A stretch of 64,000 nucleotides of DNA, taken from NCBI GenBank assembly GCA_963701815.1, contig CAVPBN010000031.1, forward strand, positions 1 to 64,000, given 5' to 3'. The notes beneath the pieces are model-generated. The model did no database searches. It was given only the letters and a program-made list of their open reading frames with translations, and was not told where the DNA came from. The position numbers and the translations under genes are program-made. The DNA comes from AP-15 sp963701815 (GTDB lineage: Bacteria > Pseudomonadota > Alphaproteobacteria > ATCC43930 > CGMCC-115725). Below are positions 1-9,180 of this stretch, one piece after another. Numbering within the stretch: position 1 is the first letter of the stretch; every line of letters begins with the position of its first letter.

Positions 1-34
1 GGCCCCGGCCTGCCATGCCCTGCTGCTCACAATC

Positions 35-556
35 TTATTCCTGCGGATAACGCCAGACGGTTGCCGGCTGGGTCGCGGTCTCGTCGATGGTCCATTGCGG
101 CAATGCCAGGCCGGAGGCCACGTCGCTGAATACCATGCGCACCCGCGTCCCGATGCCGACCTTGCGGACCAGTTCGGGCGGCGCCAGCCGGCCGTCGGGG
201 GTGGTCAGATTACCGGCGACGCGCAGGGCTTCCTCGGCGGTCGGCTCGCCCTTTTGCGTGTCGAGATCGACCAGCAGGATCAGATAGGGCGTGTGACCGC
301 GAAAGGCCGGCTGGATTGCGTGGTGCACCTCGCTGTAGGAATGCACCGCGCCTTTGCCCTCGACCTTTTTCCAGGCCAATTCGAGGCTCATGCACCACGG
401 GCAGGCGGTGGTCGGCGGGTAGCGCAGCCGGCCGCATTGCGCGCAGGCCTGCAGGTGAAAATCGTGGTCGGCGCAATGACGGAAATATTCGAGGTTCTCG
501 ACGTCGAGATCGTCGACCGTGAGCCCCATGCCAAGGTATTCGCCGCGGATAGGCAT
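35..556 (-). CDS. DUF35 / OB-fold zinc-ribbon protein, thiolase partner
   Basis: A 173-residue protein with a rubredoxin-like zinc ribbon near the N-terminus (Cys38, Cys41, Cys52, Cys55 in CAQC...CPWC) followed by an OB-fold-like beta region, the layout of the DUF35 (ChsH2/Ltp2-partner) family. Such proteins bind non-decarboxylating thiolases or lipid-transfer aldolases and help bind the acyl-CoA substrate. The chosen ATG is preceded by AAGGAAAC; the reading frame stays open upstream, but that part is the shadow of the thiolase gene. It starts 14 bases after the thiolase stop, so the two are surely one operon. Family assignment is firm; the substrate (steroid side chain, aromatic or fatty acyl-CoA) cannot be told. 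Confidence 0.88.
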   Translation of the reverse strand: MPIRGEYLGMGLTVDDLDVENLEYFRHCADHDFHLQACAQCGRLRYPPTTACPWCMSLELAWKKVEGKGAVHSYSEVHHAIQPAFRGHTPYLILLVDLDTQKGEPTAEEALRVAGNLTTPDGRLAPPELVRKVGIGTRVRMVFSDVASGLALPQWTIDETATQPATVWRYPQE

Positions 557-570
557 GTTCGTTTCCTTAC

Positions 571-1831
571 TCAGCCGCGGCGCATGACCATCGACGACGC
601 GGTCGCCGGGTTGGCCCAGCCGAGATTGGCGCTGACTTCGACATTCCTGACCTGGCGGCAGCCGCCTTCGCGGTAGTCGTAGGTGTGCCGGCGCTTGCCG
701 TCGGCCCCGACCGGGCAGGAATCGTCGGCGTCGTGGCGCAGTTGGCGGGTGTTTTCGATGACCATGTTCATACCGTGGGTGTAGCCCTCGCAGAGGTGGC
801 CGCCGCTGGTGTTGTTGGGCCGCCGGCCGCCGAGCTGGATGGCCCCGCTCGACACGTACTGGCCGCCCTCGCCCTTTTTGCAGAAGCCGTAATCCTCGAG
901 CTGCAGCATCGTCGTAAAGGTGAAGGCGTCGTAGGAGCCGGTAATGTCGACATCCTCCGGCCCAACCCCGGCATTGGGCCACAGGATGCGGGCCGCGTAA
1001 TGACCGGCGACGGTCGAGATCGGCCCGTGCTGGTAGTGCATGTCGAGCCGCGGTTTCGAACAGCGGCCGACGACGCCGCGGATCAGCACCAGGGGCTGCT
1101 TCATGTCGCGGGCGCGCTCGGCCGAGGTGACGATGATCGAGGTCGCGTTGTCGGTCTCGACGCAGCAATCGAGCAGGTGCAGCGGCTTGCAGATGAACCG
1201 GCTCGACAATACGTCGTCGACCGTAAAGCGCTTCTTGTAATAGGCCTTCGGATTGTTCGAGGCGTGATGGCTGTGCGCCACCTTGACCGCGGCGACCTGC
1301 TCGGGCCTGGTGCCGTAATCATACATATGGCGCATAAAGGTCGGGGCGAAGCTCTGCCCGGCGCTCTGCCAGCCATAGGCGCGGTTGTGCAGCGCGTCGC
1401 CGGCGACGGGCGCCGCCGAGCGCGCGCCGGTGCCGCCGATCCTGACCTGCGAATAGCCGTTCATCGAGCGGAAGATCGCCACCGTCTTGCAGCAGCCGGC
1501 CTCGATCAGACCGATGGCGATGCCGACGAGCGCCTCGGTCGACGAGCCGCCGCCGACCACATCCATGTAGAAATTGAGGCGGATGCCGAGATCGCCGGCG
1601 ATAAACGTCGCCGAGGTCGAAGTCGCCGCCCGAATAAGACAGCATGCCGTCGATGTCTGCAGCCGTCAGCCCAGCATCGAGGATCGCGTTCCTGACCGCC
1701 CAGGTGCCGAGCGCGCGCGTCGTCTTGCCCGAGCCGCGGGTATAGGTGGTCTCCCCTACCCCGACGATCGCGTATTTGTCGCGCAGGTATTTGGGGGTGG
1801 TGGCGTCCACCTCGGTTCTCGGCAACGGCAT
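571..1831 (-). CDS. Thiolase-family acetyl-CoA acetyltransferase (frameshifted)
   Basis: About 419 residues of an SCP-x/acetyl-CoA acetyltransferase-like thiolase. The N-terminal part (IVGVGETTYTRGSGKTT) lies in one frame and everything after VVGGGSSTEA in another. The switch is near base 1620, where one extra base in GACTTCG turns the expected GGDSTSATF into GGDFDLGD; the total length is 3n+1, consistent with one insertion. The thiolase His motif NTSGGHLCEGYTHG and the C-terminal domain are complete. Start: ATG preceded by GGAGGGAG. The DUF35 gene follows after 14 bases, the usual pairing for degradative thiolases acting on bulky CoA esters. I treat it as one gene with a probable sequencing indel, though a true pseudogene is possible. 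Confidence 0.82.
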
Positions 1832-1933
1832 TCGTTTTCTCCCTCCGGGGTTTTGCGGGCGCCATTATCCATACCCGGTCACCGTCCGTCGCCCGCTTTT
1901 TCCGCCGGGGTCTCCTCCGGAGGATGTTTATGA

Positions 1934-2092
1934 TGATCGGCTAGCCAATCGATGATCCTCGCTCAGCGGCACCAGGATCACGTTCGGATAGGCCGGATCG
2001 AACAGGGTTTCGTCCTCTACCACCGTCGGGCGGAGCTTGTTCGGCTCCCTCGGCAATGCGTCGCGCCAATCGACGATGGAAGCCGCGCCGAT
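1934..2092 (-). pseudogene. Remnant of a PemK/MazF-family toxin gene
   Basis: This stretch encodes GSIVDWRDALPREPNKLRP-like sequence followed by LFDPAYPNVILVPLSEDHRL, which I recognise as the N-terminal half of a common alphaproteobacterial PemK/MazF toxin family (WxDALPxEPNKLRPAVVVED...NVILVPL). There is no start codon in frame: homology stops where a GC-rich palindromic repeat begins, and a stop follows about 8 codons after the conserved LVPL. No antitoxin is visible upstream. Together with the neighbouring repeat it fills most of the 509-base gap between the thiolase and methyltransferase genes; the rest of the gap (1832-1933 and 2241-2340) shows nothing I recognise. Confidence 0.5.
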
Positions 2093-2240
2093 CCGCCCTC
2101 TCCGCCCGTCTGCGGGGGGAGAGGGAGGGGACCCGTCGCCGCGGCGACGGGGAGGGCGAGGTGGGTTGCGCACCGGCCCTCCCCCACCTCACCCCGACCC
2201 TCTCCGCCCCTGGGGGCGGAGAGGGGGTATCCGGACACGG
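2093..2240. repeat. GC-rich palindromic intergenic repeat
   Basis: The segment holds several mutually complementary runs such as CCCTCTCCGCC, GGGGGAGAGGG, CCTCCCCCACCTC and GGGGCGGAGAGGGG; the last pair forms a strong hairpin around 2208-2234. Such CCCTCTCC/GGAGAGGG elements are dispersed in many alphaproteobacterial genomes. It abuts the toxin remnant at 1934-2092. Confidence 0.6.
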
Positions 2241-2340
2241 CCTGTGCCTGCTTTTCGCAGGCATGACGCAAGAAGCGCACGGTCGGCAAGATGTTAGAAG
2301 AGCAGACGGCATCACCTGTTCGGTTCAGAGCACCGGTTGG

Positions 2341-3327
2341 TCAGGCAGCTTCGGCGATGATGACGCTCGCCGGTCCGGCCAGCGGCCGGCGATCGAGCTT
2401 GCGCCAACCGGTCTGCGCCAGCCATTCGTCGGCATCCTCTTCGGCATAGGATTGGCCCTCGCCGGAGTGGATCAGGAACTCGCCCGCCATCAGCGGCGCC
2501 GCTGGCGGCTCGGTGCGGCCCGCATCCATCCACAGATCGACGAGCAGCAGCCGCGCGCCCGGCGCGACGCGGGAACGCACCTTCCGCAACAGGTCGAGGT
2601 TGTGCGCCTGCGAGAGCCCGTGGACGATGTTGGCGGCGATCACCGCGTCGTGGCCATCCGGGATCGGGTCCGCCAGCAGATCGCCCTCGACGACTTCGAT
2701 CCGAGCGCTTTCGGGATCGTGCGCAAGACGGCGGCGCGCGACCGCGCAAGTGGCCGGCAGCTCGAACAACGTGCCGCGAAGATCGGGATGGCGGCGGATG
2801 ATCGCGATCAGAAAGGAGCCCGTCCCGCCGGCCACGTCGAGGACACGCTGGTGACGGCCGAAATCATAGGCCGCGGCAAGCGCTGCCGCCGCCGGGGCCG
2901 AAAACGCCTCGACCCCGGTCGAGAAGATTTGCTGCTCCTCCTCGCTGAAGCGGAAGAAACCCGCTTGTCCCGCGCCGCTGCGCACGGCGCTCTCGAGGCC
3001 GACCCACCCGGGATAGCTGAGCTTGTCCCAGAACCGCAGCATCGGCCGCAGATCGGGGCCTGCCGCACCGGCGAGAAAGGCGGCGGCCGCGGCACTGTTG
3101 CGATAGCCCTCGCCCTCCCGCTCCAACAGCCCGAGGCTGACCATCGCATCGGCGCTGATCCGCAAGGTGCGGCGCGGAATGCCGGTCGCCGCGGCGAGCG
3201 CGTCGAGCGTCATCGGGCCGCCCGCCAATTTCTCGAACACGCCGATTTCGCTGGCGACGAACAGATGCTTTGCCGCCATGAAGCCCAAAGCGATCCGCAT
3301 GATCGGATCGGGTGCAGCCTCGGTCAT
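2341..3327 (-). CDS. SAM-dependent O-methyltransferase with dimerisation domain
   Basis: A 328-residue methyltransferase of the plant-COMT / hydroxyneurosporene-type family. Residues about 10-80 form the winged-helix dimerisation domain (LDALAAATGIPRRTLRISAD), and the SAM-binding motif I VLDVAGGTG is at about 162-170, followed by an acidic loop and LLLVDLWMD. ATG at 3327 is chosen over the ATG two codons earlier because GGAGG then sits 7 bases upstream. It is a single-gene unit between a repeat element and an AbrB/PIN pair. The substrate is unknown; small aromatic hydroxyl groups are typical for the family. Confidence 0.85.
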   Translation of the reverse strand: MTEAAPDPIMRIALGFMAAKHLFVASEIGVFEKLAGGPMTLDALAAATGIPRRTLRISADAMVSLGLLEREGEGYRNSAAAAAFLAGAAGPDLRPMLRFWDKLSYPGWVGLESAVRSGAGQAGFFRFSEEEQQIFSTGVEAFSAPAAAALAAAYDFGRHQRVLDVAGGTGSFLIAIIRRHPDLRGTLFELPATCAVARRRLAHDPESARIEVVEGDLLADPIPDGHDAVIAANIVHGLSQAHNLDLLRKVRSRVAPGARLLLVDLWMDAGRTEPPAAPLMAGEFLIHSGEGQSYAEEDADEWLAQTGWRKLDRRPLAGPASVIIAEAA

Positions 3328-3554
3328 CCTCATTCCTCCCGTTGTGATCGGTCGCCCGTTTGCCGCCCGCCGCGGCGAGCGGGAGCGCGATCTTGTCGCC
3401 GAACTGGCCATAATAGTGTGAAACAGGTCACATAGGGAACAAAAAATTCATAACACCTTAAGGCTACGACCTGGCCTTGGCGAAGCGGTGTCCGCTTGAC
3501 TGTAAGGTTCAGTTGCCTTACCCAGGGCGACGGCTCGCGGGCGTGGAGAAGGCT

Positions 3555-3806
3555 ATGGCGACGACCCTCACCGTCACGGCAAAGGGGCAGGTGACGCTTC
3601 GCAAGGAGGTGCTGCGGCATCTGGGGGTCGGTCCCGGCCAAAAGATCGAGATCGACATGCTGCCAAACGGGCGCATTGAAGTGCGGGCGAAACCGACCGG
3701 CTCGATCGAGAACTTCATCGGCTCTCTCTATCGGCCGGGTACCAAGCCGCTGACGGTCGAGGAGATCAACGAGGTCATCGCCAAAGGCTGGGCCGGCGAG
3801 CTTTGA
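3555..3806 (+). CDS. AbrB/MazE-type antitoxin (swapped-hairpin DNA-binding)
   Basis: An 83-residue protein beginning ATTLTVTAKGQVTLRKEV, the SpoVT/AbrB swapped-hairpin domain that binds operator DNA (residues about 1-45). The C-terminal tail (LTVEEINEVIAKGWAGEL) is typical of the part that wraps a PIN toxin. ATG at 3555 is preceded by GGAGAAGG. It overlaps the next gene by four bases, so translation is coupled and the pair is expected to be autoregulated. The 227 bases upstream contain no recognisable gene. Confidence 0.85.
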   Translation: MATTLTVTAKGQVTLRKEVLRHLGVGPGQKIEIDMLPNGRIEVRAKPTGSIENFIGSLYRPGTKPLTVEEINEVIAKGWAGEL

Positions 3807-4213
3807 GAATCACGGTCGATACAAACATTCTCGTCCGGGTGACGGTCCTCGACGATCGCGAGCAAGCGAGCCTCGCCGCGGAATTGCTGCGCAATGCGGA
3901 ATGCATCGCAATCCCGCTGTCGGCGCTGTGCGAATTTGTATGGGTGACGACGCGGGCCTATCACCGAGCCGCCGGCGAGGTGATCGAGGCGATCATCGCC
4001 GTTGTCAACAGCCCCGGCGTAGCGACAGACCGGCCGGCCGTCGAGGCCGGGTTGGCGATGTTGGCGGCGGGTGGCGATTTCGCCGACGGGGTCATCGCCT
4101 TCGACGGCCGCCGGCTCGGCGGAGAGGTCTTCGCCAGCTTCGACCGAAAGGCGGTTGATTTGGTCGCGGCACAGGGCGGGGATACACATCTCCTCGCGCC
4201 ACCCGAGGATTGA
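3803..4213 (+). CDS. PIN-domain ribonuclease toxin (VapC-like)
   Basis: 136 residues with the PIN nuclease layout: VDTNILVR (Asp6), CEFVW (Glu44), DFADGVIA (Asp92/Asp95) and SFDRKAV (Asp114), giving the acidic Mg2+ site used to cleave RNA. The start is TTG inside the antitoxin stop region (TTGA overlap), the usual arrangement in such modules. With the upstream AbrB-type protein it forms an apparently intact type II toxin-antitoxin module. The RNA target cannot be predicted. Confidence 0.87.
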   Translation: MRITVDTNILVRVTVLDDREQASLAAELLRNAECIAIPLSALCEFVWVTTRAYHRAAGEVIEAIIAVVNSPGVATDRPAVEAGLAMLAAGGDFADGVIAFDGRRLGGEVFASFDRKAVDLVAAQGGDTHLLAPPED

Positions 4214-4273
4214 ACTCGCTGCAATGCGCAGCGGCCACACTGGATCGGGCCGCCGCTGCAAGAGGTCGCGCCG

Positions 4274-5318
4274 TCAGTGCGAGAGCCGATAAGCCTTGGT
4301 CGCGGCGCCGCTGAACAATGCGGTCTTTTCGGCGGCGGAACAGCCCGCGGCGATGCGCTTGAAGGCGTTCCACATCACCGGATAGCTGCACATGCCCTTG
4401 TCGACCGGGAAGTTGCTTTCGAACATCGAACGCCCGGGTCCGAATGCGGCGATGCAGGTTTCGACATAGGGGCGCCAGGCCTTCTCCAGATCCTGCGACG
4501 AGGGCGGCATGTCGTCCTCGAAAAAGGTAAAGCCCGAGATCTTCATGCCGAGACCGCCGAGTTTGACATAGGTGTTGGACGAGGCGGCGGCGACCTCGGC
4601 GACCCCTTTCTTCCACGCGGCGAAAGCTTCCTCGCGCTTGCCGGCATAGGGGCCGATCGCCAATGGTCCGCCGACATGGTTCAGGACGATCGTCGCCTGC
4701 GGGAAAGCGCGGGCGAGGTCGGCCACGTCGTCGAGCTGGGTCTGGAACAGCCACGCGTCGAAGCTGAGGCCGAGCGCCGCCAGCCCGGCAAACCCCTCGC
4801 GAAAGGTCCGGTCGCGATAGAGTCCCTGCGGCGCGCCCGAGCAATAGATCTGCCAGGCTCGGATCGGCATGCCAGGTGGCGCCGTTGCGGATGCCCTTGA
4901 AGCGGCCGCCGGAAATCGTCACGTGCTCGTCCAGGATGTCCTTGGCATGGCTGCCGATGCGCAGATCGACATTGCCGATGATGCCGGCGATACACCGCGT
5001 CTTGCCGTATTTGCCGGCCGCACTCATCGCCGCGATGCCGTTGACGAACTCGGTCTCGCCGAGCGATTTCCGCTCCTGCGGGCCGTCGGCGCGGTACATC
5101 TCGCGGCATTCCTCGAAACAGGTCGCGGCGATGTCGTGGCCGCTGCCGACATCGGCGAGCAGGTCCTGGAACAGATAGCGGTTGCCCGGCCGGTCCCACA
5201 TGTGATGGTGCGGGTCGACGATCGGCAGATCGGGCTCGATGATCGCCTCGCGCCGGCTGTCGAGCCAGTCCTGCCGGATCGGCGCATGGCGGCCGGGCGG
5301 GATCGCGGATTGGGGCAT
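4274..5318 (-). CDS. Amidohydrolase 2 family metal-dependent hydrolase (frameshifted)
   Basis: A TIM-barrel hydrolase of the amidohydrolase 2 (PF04909) type, about 348 residues. The N-terminal metal motif VDPHHHMWD (His37, His39) is in one frame; the C-terminal part from GLYRDRTFREGF through IVLNHVGGPL to FESNFPVDKG is in another. The frames cross near base 4870, between NGATWHADP and the RDRTF motif, and the length is 3n+1. ATG 5318 has GGGAGG nine bases upstream, better placed than the TTG at 5324. Relatives hydrolyse lactones or decarboxylate aromatic acids. The nearby enolase-superfamily dehydratase suggests sugar-acid or lactone catabolism (inference). Confidence 0.8.
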
Positions 5319-5454
5319 TGGCAAAATCCTCCCGAGGTTGCTGTCGGCTGCGCCAACTGTGCCCCGGCTCGGCCCGCATTGCCATGGTTTTCGATCAAGG
5401 GCAGTTGCTGGACATCTTTCGCACGGCCACGGGCCGCCGCCGCGGCGTTAGCCG

Positions 5455-5516
5455 CGCTGACGAAATACTCGGTCATGCGGAATTCGGGATCATCGCCGAG
5501 GCATGAGCGGTCGTCG
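5455..5516 (-). pseudogene. Fragment of an enolase-superfamily dehydratase gene
   Basis: The minus strand reads LATTAHASAMIPNFRMTEYFV, closely matching LAATVHVSAVIPNFRITEYFV inside the intact dehydratase at 6099-7277, but with different bases at many third positions. It is therefore a diverged remnant of a second family member, not a recent copy. Stops follow and no start is present. The remaining bases between 5319 and 5527 are without recognisable features. Confidence 0.55.
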
Positions 5517-5527
5517 CCAGCCCGGGA

Positions 5528-6055
5528 TTACGTACCGGGGCGCGCTACCCAGACCAGCCCTCGCCAAGCTTTGACGCCGTCGTAGTCTGCCGTGAAGTCG
5601 CGCGCGGGATCGCGCTGCAATTGCAATCGGCTCATCACCGCCTGCGACCGTAGATTATCAGGGGCGGTATAGGCGATCACCTGGGCCAGCCCGATACGGG
5701 TAAAGGCATCGTTTAGCGCCGCCCGTGCGGACTCGGTGGCATATCCCCGACCCCACGCATGCCTTATCAATCGCCAGCCGATCTCGACATGCGATCCGAT
5801 CGGATGATCGGGACGCGACGGCATGATGCCGACGTAACCGAGAAAGGCCCCTTCTCGGCTTTCGACTGCCCAGCGGCAAAAGCCATGTTGACGATATGCC
5901 GCGACGTAGCGGTCGAACTTTGCGTCGCTCTTTTTCCGGCTGATCGGTCCCCCGTAATCATGCATCACTTCAGGGTCAGCGTGCATGGCGGCAAACGCGT
6001 CCCGGTCAGCTTCCCCCCAACAGCGAAGCCGTAGGCGCGGCGTGTTGATTATCAT
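5528..6055 (-). CDS. GNAT-family N-acetyltransferase (RimJ/RimL-like)
   Basis: 175 residues beginning MIINTPRLRLRCW, the typical opening of RimJ/RimL-type GNAT acetyltransferases. The acetyl-CoA binding segment is AWGRGYATESARAAL (about 105-120), and the C-terminal AYTAPDNLRSQAVMSRL matches the conserved N-x-x-S-x-x-V-x-x-KLGF region. ATG 6055 is taken by homology; the Shine-Dalgarno (GGTGGC) is weak. It stands alone between a gene remnant and the dehydratase. The acceptor is unknown. Confidence 0.8.
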   Translation of the reverse strand: MIINTPRLRLRCWGEADRDAFAAMHADPEVMHDYGGPISRKKSDAKFDRYVAAYRQHGFCRWAVESREGAFLGYVGIMPSRPDHPIGSHVEIGWRLIRHAWGRGYATESARAALNDAFTRIGLAQVIAYTAPDNLRSQAVMSRLQLQRDPARDFTADYDGVKAWRGLVWVARPGT

Positions 6056-6098
6056 CGCGTTGCCACCGGCGCCGTTTGGTGCGGCTCGCCTGCCGGGA

Positions 6099-7277
6099 TC
6101 AGCCGCGAAGGGTCGGGGCGTAGCCTTTGCGCGGGTATTCTTCCCAGTATTGGCGCAGGCCGTGAGGGGTGGCTTCGAGGTGCGGGTGGGCGCGCAGTTT
6201 GTCGACATCGATGTCGATGCCGAGGCCGGGAGCAGTCGGCAGGTCGATCCAGCCATCCTTGACGGCGAGCGAACGGGTGGCGATGTCGCGGCACAGATCC
6301 TCGAAATTGACGAAATATTCGGTGATCCGGAAATTCGGGATCACCGCCGAGACATGCACGGTCGCGGCCAGACCCGCCAAGGTGCTGTTGTAGTTGTGCG
6401 GCGCCATGACCACGGCCTGCGGCTGGGCCATCGCGGCGATGTCGAGCATCGCGCCGATGCCGCCGACGACGCAGATATCGGGGTTCAGGATGTCGGCGGC
6501 GCGCTTGGCCAGGCACTCGAAAAAGGCTTCCCTGGTGTGGATCGCCTCGCCGGTCACGATCGGGATCGGCACCGCCCGCCTGACCTCGGCGACGAGGTCG
6601 ATATTCTCCGACAGGCACGGCTCCTCGTACCAGTCGATGCCGAGTTCGGCGAGCCGCCGGCCGATGCGGATCGCGTGGCTCGGCGCGAACCGGCGATGCG
6701 CCTCGATCAACAATTCGAAATCGGCGCCGAGCGCCTCGCGCATCGCCGTGACATAGGCGATCGCGAAATCCTCGTCGCGGCGGTCGACAAAGCTGCGCCA
6801 CGGTCCGGGGAACGGGTCGAATTTGGCGGCGGTGAAACCCATCGCCTTGACCTGGCACCCGCGCTCGACGCCTTCCTCGATCGTCGCGCCGCGGGCCCAG
6901 CCATTGGCATAAATGCGCACCCGCTCGCGCGAGGCGCCGCCGATCAGATTATAGACCGGCAGCCCGGTGTGCTTGCCGAGGATGTCCCAGGAGGCGATCT
7001 CGATCGCACTCCAGGCCGAGGCCAGTTCGGGCGAGCCGCGCCGGATCGCGAAATCGTCGAAGATGATCTGGCCGGTGTGGCGGGTGTTGAAGACCTGGCG
7101 GCCGATCACATGCGGCGTCATCGCCCGGATGCATTCGGCGACGACGGTCTCCTTGCCGTGGACGACATAGGCCTCGCCCCAGCCGTAGAGCCCGTCCTCG
7201 GTCTCGACCCGGCAGAACAGCAGGTCCTTCGAGCTGCCGGTGCCGAGGATGAACGTCTCGATCCGCGCGATCTTCAT
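6099..7277 (-). CDS. Enolase-superfamily sugar-acid dehydratase (galactonate dehydratase-like)
   Basis: 392 residues of the mandelate racemase / muconate lactonising enzyme family. Metal ligands Glu192, Glu218 and Glu244 are spaced 26 and 26 residues apart, and His194 and His294 are 100 apart, the same spacings as the ligands and catalytic histidines of D-galactonate dehydratase. The N-terminal capping domain (MKIARIETFIL) is complete. The gene is cytoplasmic and probably dehydrates an aldonic acid to a 2-keto-3-deoxy acid. The adjoining amidohydrolase genes could act on the matching lactone. The exact sugar acid is not determinable. Confidence 0.85.
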   Translation of the reverse strand: MKIARIETFILGTGSSKDLLFCRVETEDGLYGWGEAYVVHGKETVVAECIRAMTPHVIGRQVFNTRHTGQIIFDDFAIRRGSPELASAWSAIEIASWDILGKHTGLPVYNLIGGASRERVRIYANGWARGATIEEGVERGCQVKAMGFTAAKFDPFPGPWRSFVDRRDEDFAIAYVTAMREALGADFELLIEAHRRFAPSHAIRIGRRLAELGIDWYEEPCLSENIDLVAEVRRAVPIPIVTGEAIHTREAFFECLAKRAADILNPDICVVGGIGAMLDIAAMAQPQAVVMAPHNYNSTLAGLAATVHVSAVIPNFRITEYFVNFEDLCRDIATRSLAVKDGWIDLPTAPGLGIDIDVDKLRAHPHLEATPHGLRQYWEEYPRKGYAPTLRG

Positions 7278-7676
7278 GGCCGGCCTTTCCTTTTGCTCAG
7301 ATACATTTAGATGATTTTAGGACAGCGTCCCCCTCCTCGTCTTCCCGGCGGAGGCCGGGACCCATTTCAGCCATGGGCACCGGCTTTCGCCGGTGTGGCA
7401 TGATTTTTCGTGTCGGCATTGACCTGCCGTCGCCTGAAGAATTTTGGGAATGGGTCCGAACAGGCTGGCCCTGCCCAAATTCTGCACCGGCGAACGGCGC
7501 CTGTCGAGCCAAGCCATGTCGCGGCATCGGGTTTTCGCCGAATTCGCGGATGGGATCGCGCCACCGGTGTGCGGGCTGAACGGTTACTGGCGGAGTGGTC
7601 CGGTCATGCTACAAGGATGGCGTGACGCGGTGCGTTGCGCCGCGGTGACCTGCCTCTGGCAATCGGAGTCCCGGGC
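7278..7676. repeat. 399-base gap with dispersed palindromic repeat
   Basis: About 7318-7400 carries a repeat of the form GTCTTCCCGGCGGAGGCCGG followed by GACCCATT and then CCGGCTTTCGCCGG, a hairpin-forming intergenic element widespread in Alphaproteobacteria. A similar unit is at 36880-36950. Bases 7400-7660 show no gene. GGAG at 7664 serves the next gene. Confidence 0.55.
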
Positions 7677-9044
7677 ATGAAGACCTTTGTGCGTTGCGGT
7701 CAGCTGTTTACCGGGCAAGAGGACGAAGCCCGCGCCGGAGAGTCGATGGTTTTCGACGAGGACGGCGTGCTGGACTATCTCGGGCCCGAGGCCGACGCGC
7801 CGCGCCGGGCCCGCGGCGACCGGACGGTCGACTATTCCGCGCTGTTCGTGATGCCGGGGCTGATCGACGTTCACACGCATCTCGCCTATGGCAACGCCAA
7901 GAGCGAGGAGGATATCGACCTCTACAGCCCGCTCGAATTCCGGGCATTGCGCGGCCTGTTCTTTGCCCAAAAGATGGCGGCGGCCGGCTTTACCGCGCTC
8001 TGTTCGCCGGGCGACGCCGGCCAGATCAGCCTGTCGATCCGCAACGCGATCCGAGCCGGCCTGTTCGACGGCCCGCGGGTGATGGCCGCGGGCCCGTATC
8101 TGACGACGCATCAGGGCCTGACCGACTGGTACCCGACCTGGATCGGCGTGCCCGACACCTCGATCGGCAAGCTGGTGACGACCCCGGCCGAGGCGATCGA
8201 GGAGGTGCGCCGCCAGGTCAAGAACGGGGTCGACTGCATCAAGATCGCGCTCGACGGGATCGAACGGCGCGGCGACGGCTCGCTGGTCGCCGCCTTCAAC
8301 CAGGAGGAGACCGAGATCATCGTCCGCGAGAGCCATCGCCTCGGCAAAAAGGTGGTGGCGCATGCCCGCGGCCGCGAGGCGACGCTCTACGCCGCTCGCA
8401 GCGGCATCGATTTGATCTTTCACGCCAATCACCTCGACGACGAGTGCATCGCGGCGATGCTGAAAACCGGCAGCGCGCTGTGCCCGACCATGACCCAGCC
8501 GAAAAACGTCATCGAGTTCACCCAGCCGCACGAACCGGCCGGCCAGCGCGGCCGCCCCGCCGCCGCCCTGCGCGAGTACCGCATCGGCTGCGCCAACTGG
8601 AAAAAGGCGCGGGCCGCCGGGGTGCCGATGATGACCGGGACCGATACCGGCTTTGCCGTGACCCCCTATGGCGAGTGGAATGCGCGCGAACTCGAACTCT
8701 TTGTCGAGGATCTCGGCTTCACCCCGGCCGCGGCGTTGCGGGCCGCGACCGAGGTCAATGCCCGGTTCATGACCGAGGGCGACAGGATCGGCATCCTCGA
8801 ACCGGGCCGCGCCGCCGATTTCATCGCTCTCGATAGGTCGCCGCTCGCCGATATCGGCGTGTTGCAGGACAGAAATCGGATCCGCGCCGTACACATCGCC
8901 GGCAAGGAGATCCGCATCCCCGATCGCGATTACGACCCGCGCCAGGTCACCGATTTCGCGCTGACCAACTGGACCGATCTCTACACCCGCGCGCGGGTCG
9001 CCGAATTGCGCAAACAGCGCCCGCATCTGGCCGCGGCCGAATAG
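7677..9044 (+). CDS. Amidohydrolase (imidazolonepropionase/prolidase-like)
   Basis: 455 residues of the subtype I amidohydrolase fold. Metal and catalytic residues are visible: DVHTHLAYG (His66, His68), a candidate carboxylated lysine in CIKIALDG (Lys189), AHARG (His229), FHANHLDD (His249/His252) and TGTDTGF (Asp323). The small beta-sandwich is formed by the N-terminus and the C-terminal GRAADFIALD segment. ATG 7677 lies 8 bases after GGAG; an upstream extension of the frame has no support. It is a monocistronic hydrolase of an unknown amide, lactam or lactone, related to organophosphate-acid anhydrolase/prolidase-type enzymes. Confidence 0.85.
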   Translation: MKTFVRCGQLFTGQEDEARAGESMVFDEDGVLDYLGPEADAPRRARGDRTVDYSALFVMPGLIDVHTHLAYGNAKSEEDIDLYSPLEFRALRGLFFAQKMAAAGFTALCSPGDAGQISLSIRNAIRAGLFDGPRVMAAGPYLTTHQGLTDWYPTWIGVPDTSIGKLVTTPAEAIEEVRRQVKNGVDCIKIALDGIERRGDGSLVAAFNQEETEIIVRESHRLGKKVVAHARGREATLYAARSGIDLIFHANHLDDECIAAMLKTGSALCPTMTQPKNVIEFTQPHEPAGQRGRPAAALREYRIGCANWKKARAAGVPMMTGTDTGFAVTPYGEWNARELELFVEDLGFTPAAALRAATEVNARFMTEGDRIGILEPGRAADFIALDRSPLADIGVLQDRNRIRAVHIAGKEIRIPDRDYDPRQVTDFALTNWTDLYTRARVAELRKQRPHLAAAE

Positions 9045-9180
9045 TCCGCCGGGCCGGCTGTTTGCAGCTCCGCCGGGTGCGCGGCATCGATTGCGGAGGC
9101 GTCATCGCAACTTCATCAAAGCAGATGATGATCTGCACGCGACGGCGGCGCGGTCGTGGGCAGCCTTGGGGGCGGAGCGT

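Noticed and set aside
2093..2240. CRISPR-like array in the repeat-rich gap
   Set aside because: The runs are complementary hairpin arms of unequal length, not evenly spaced direct repeats with spacers.
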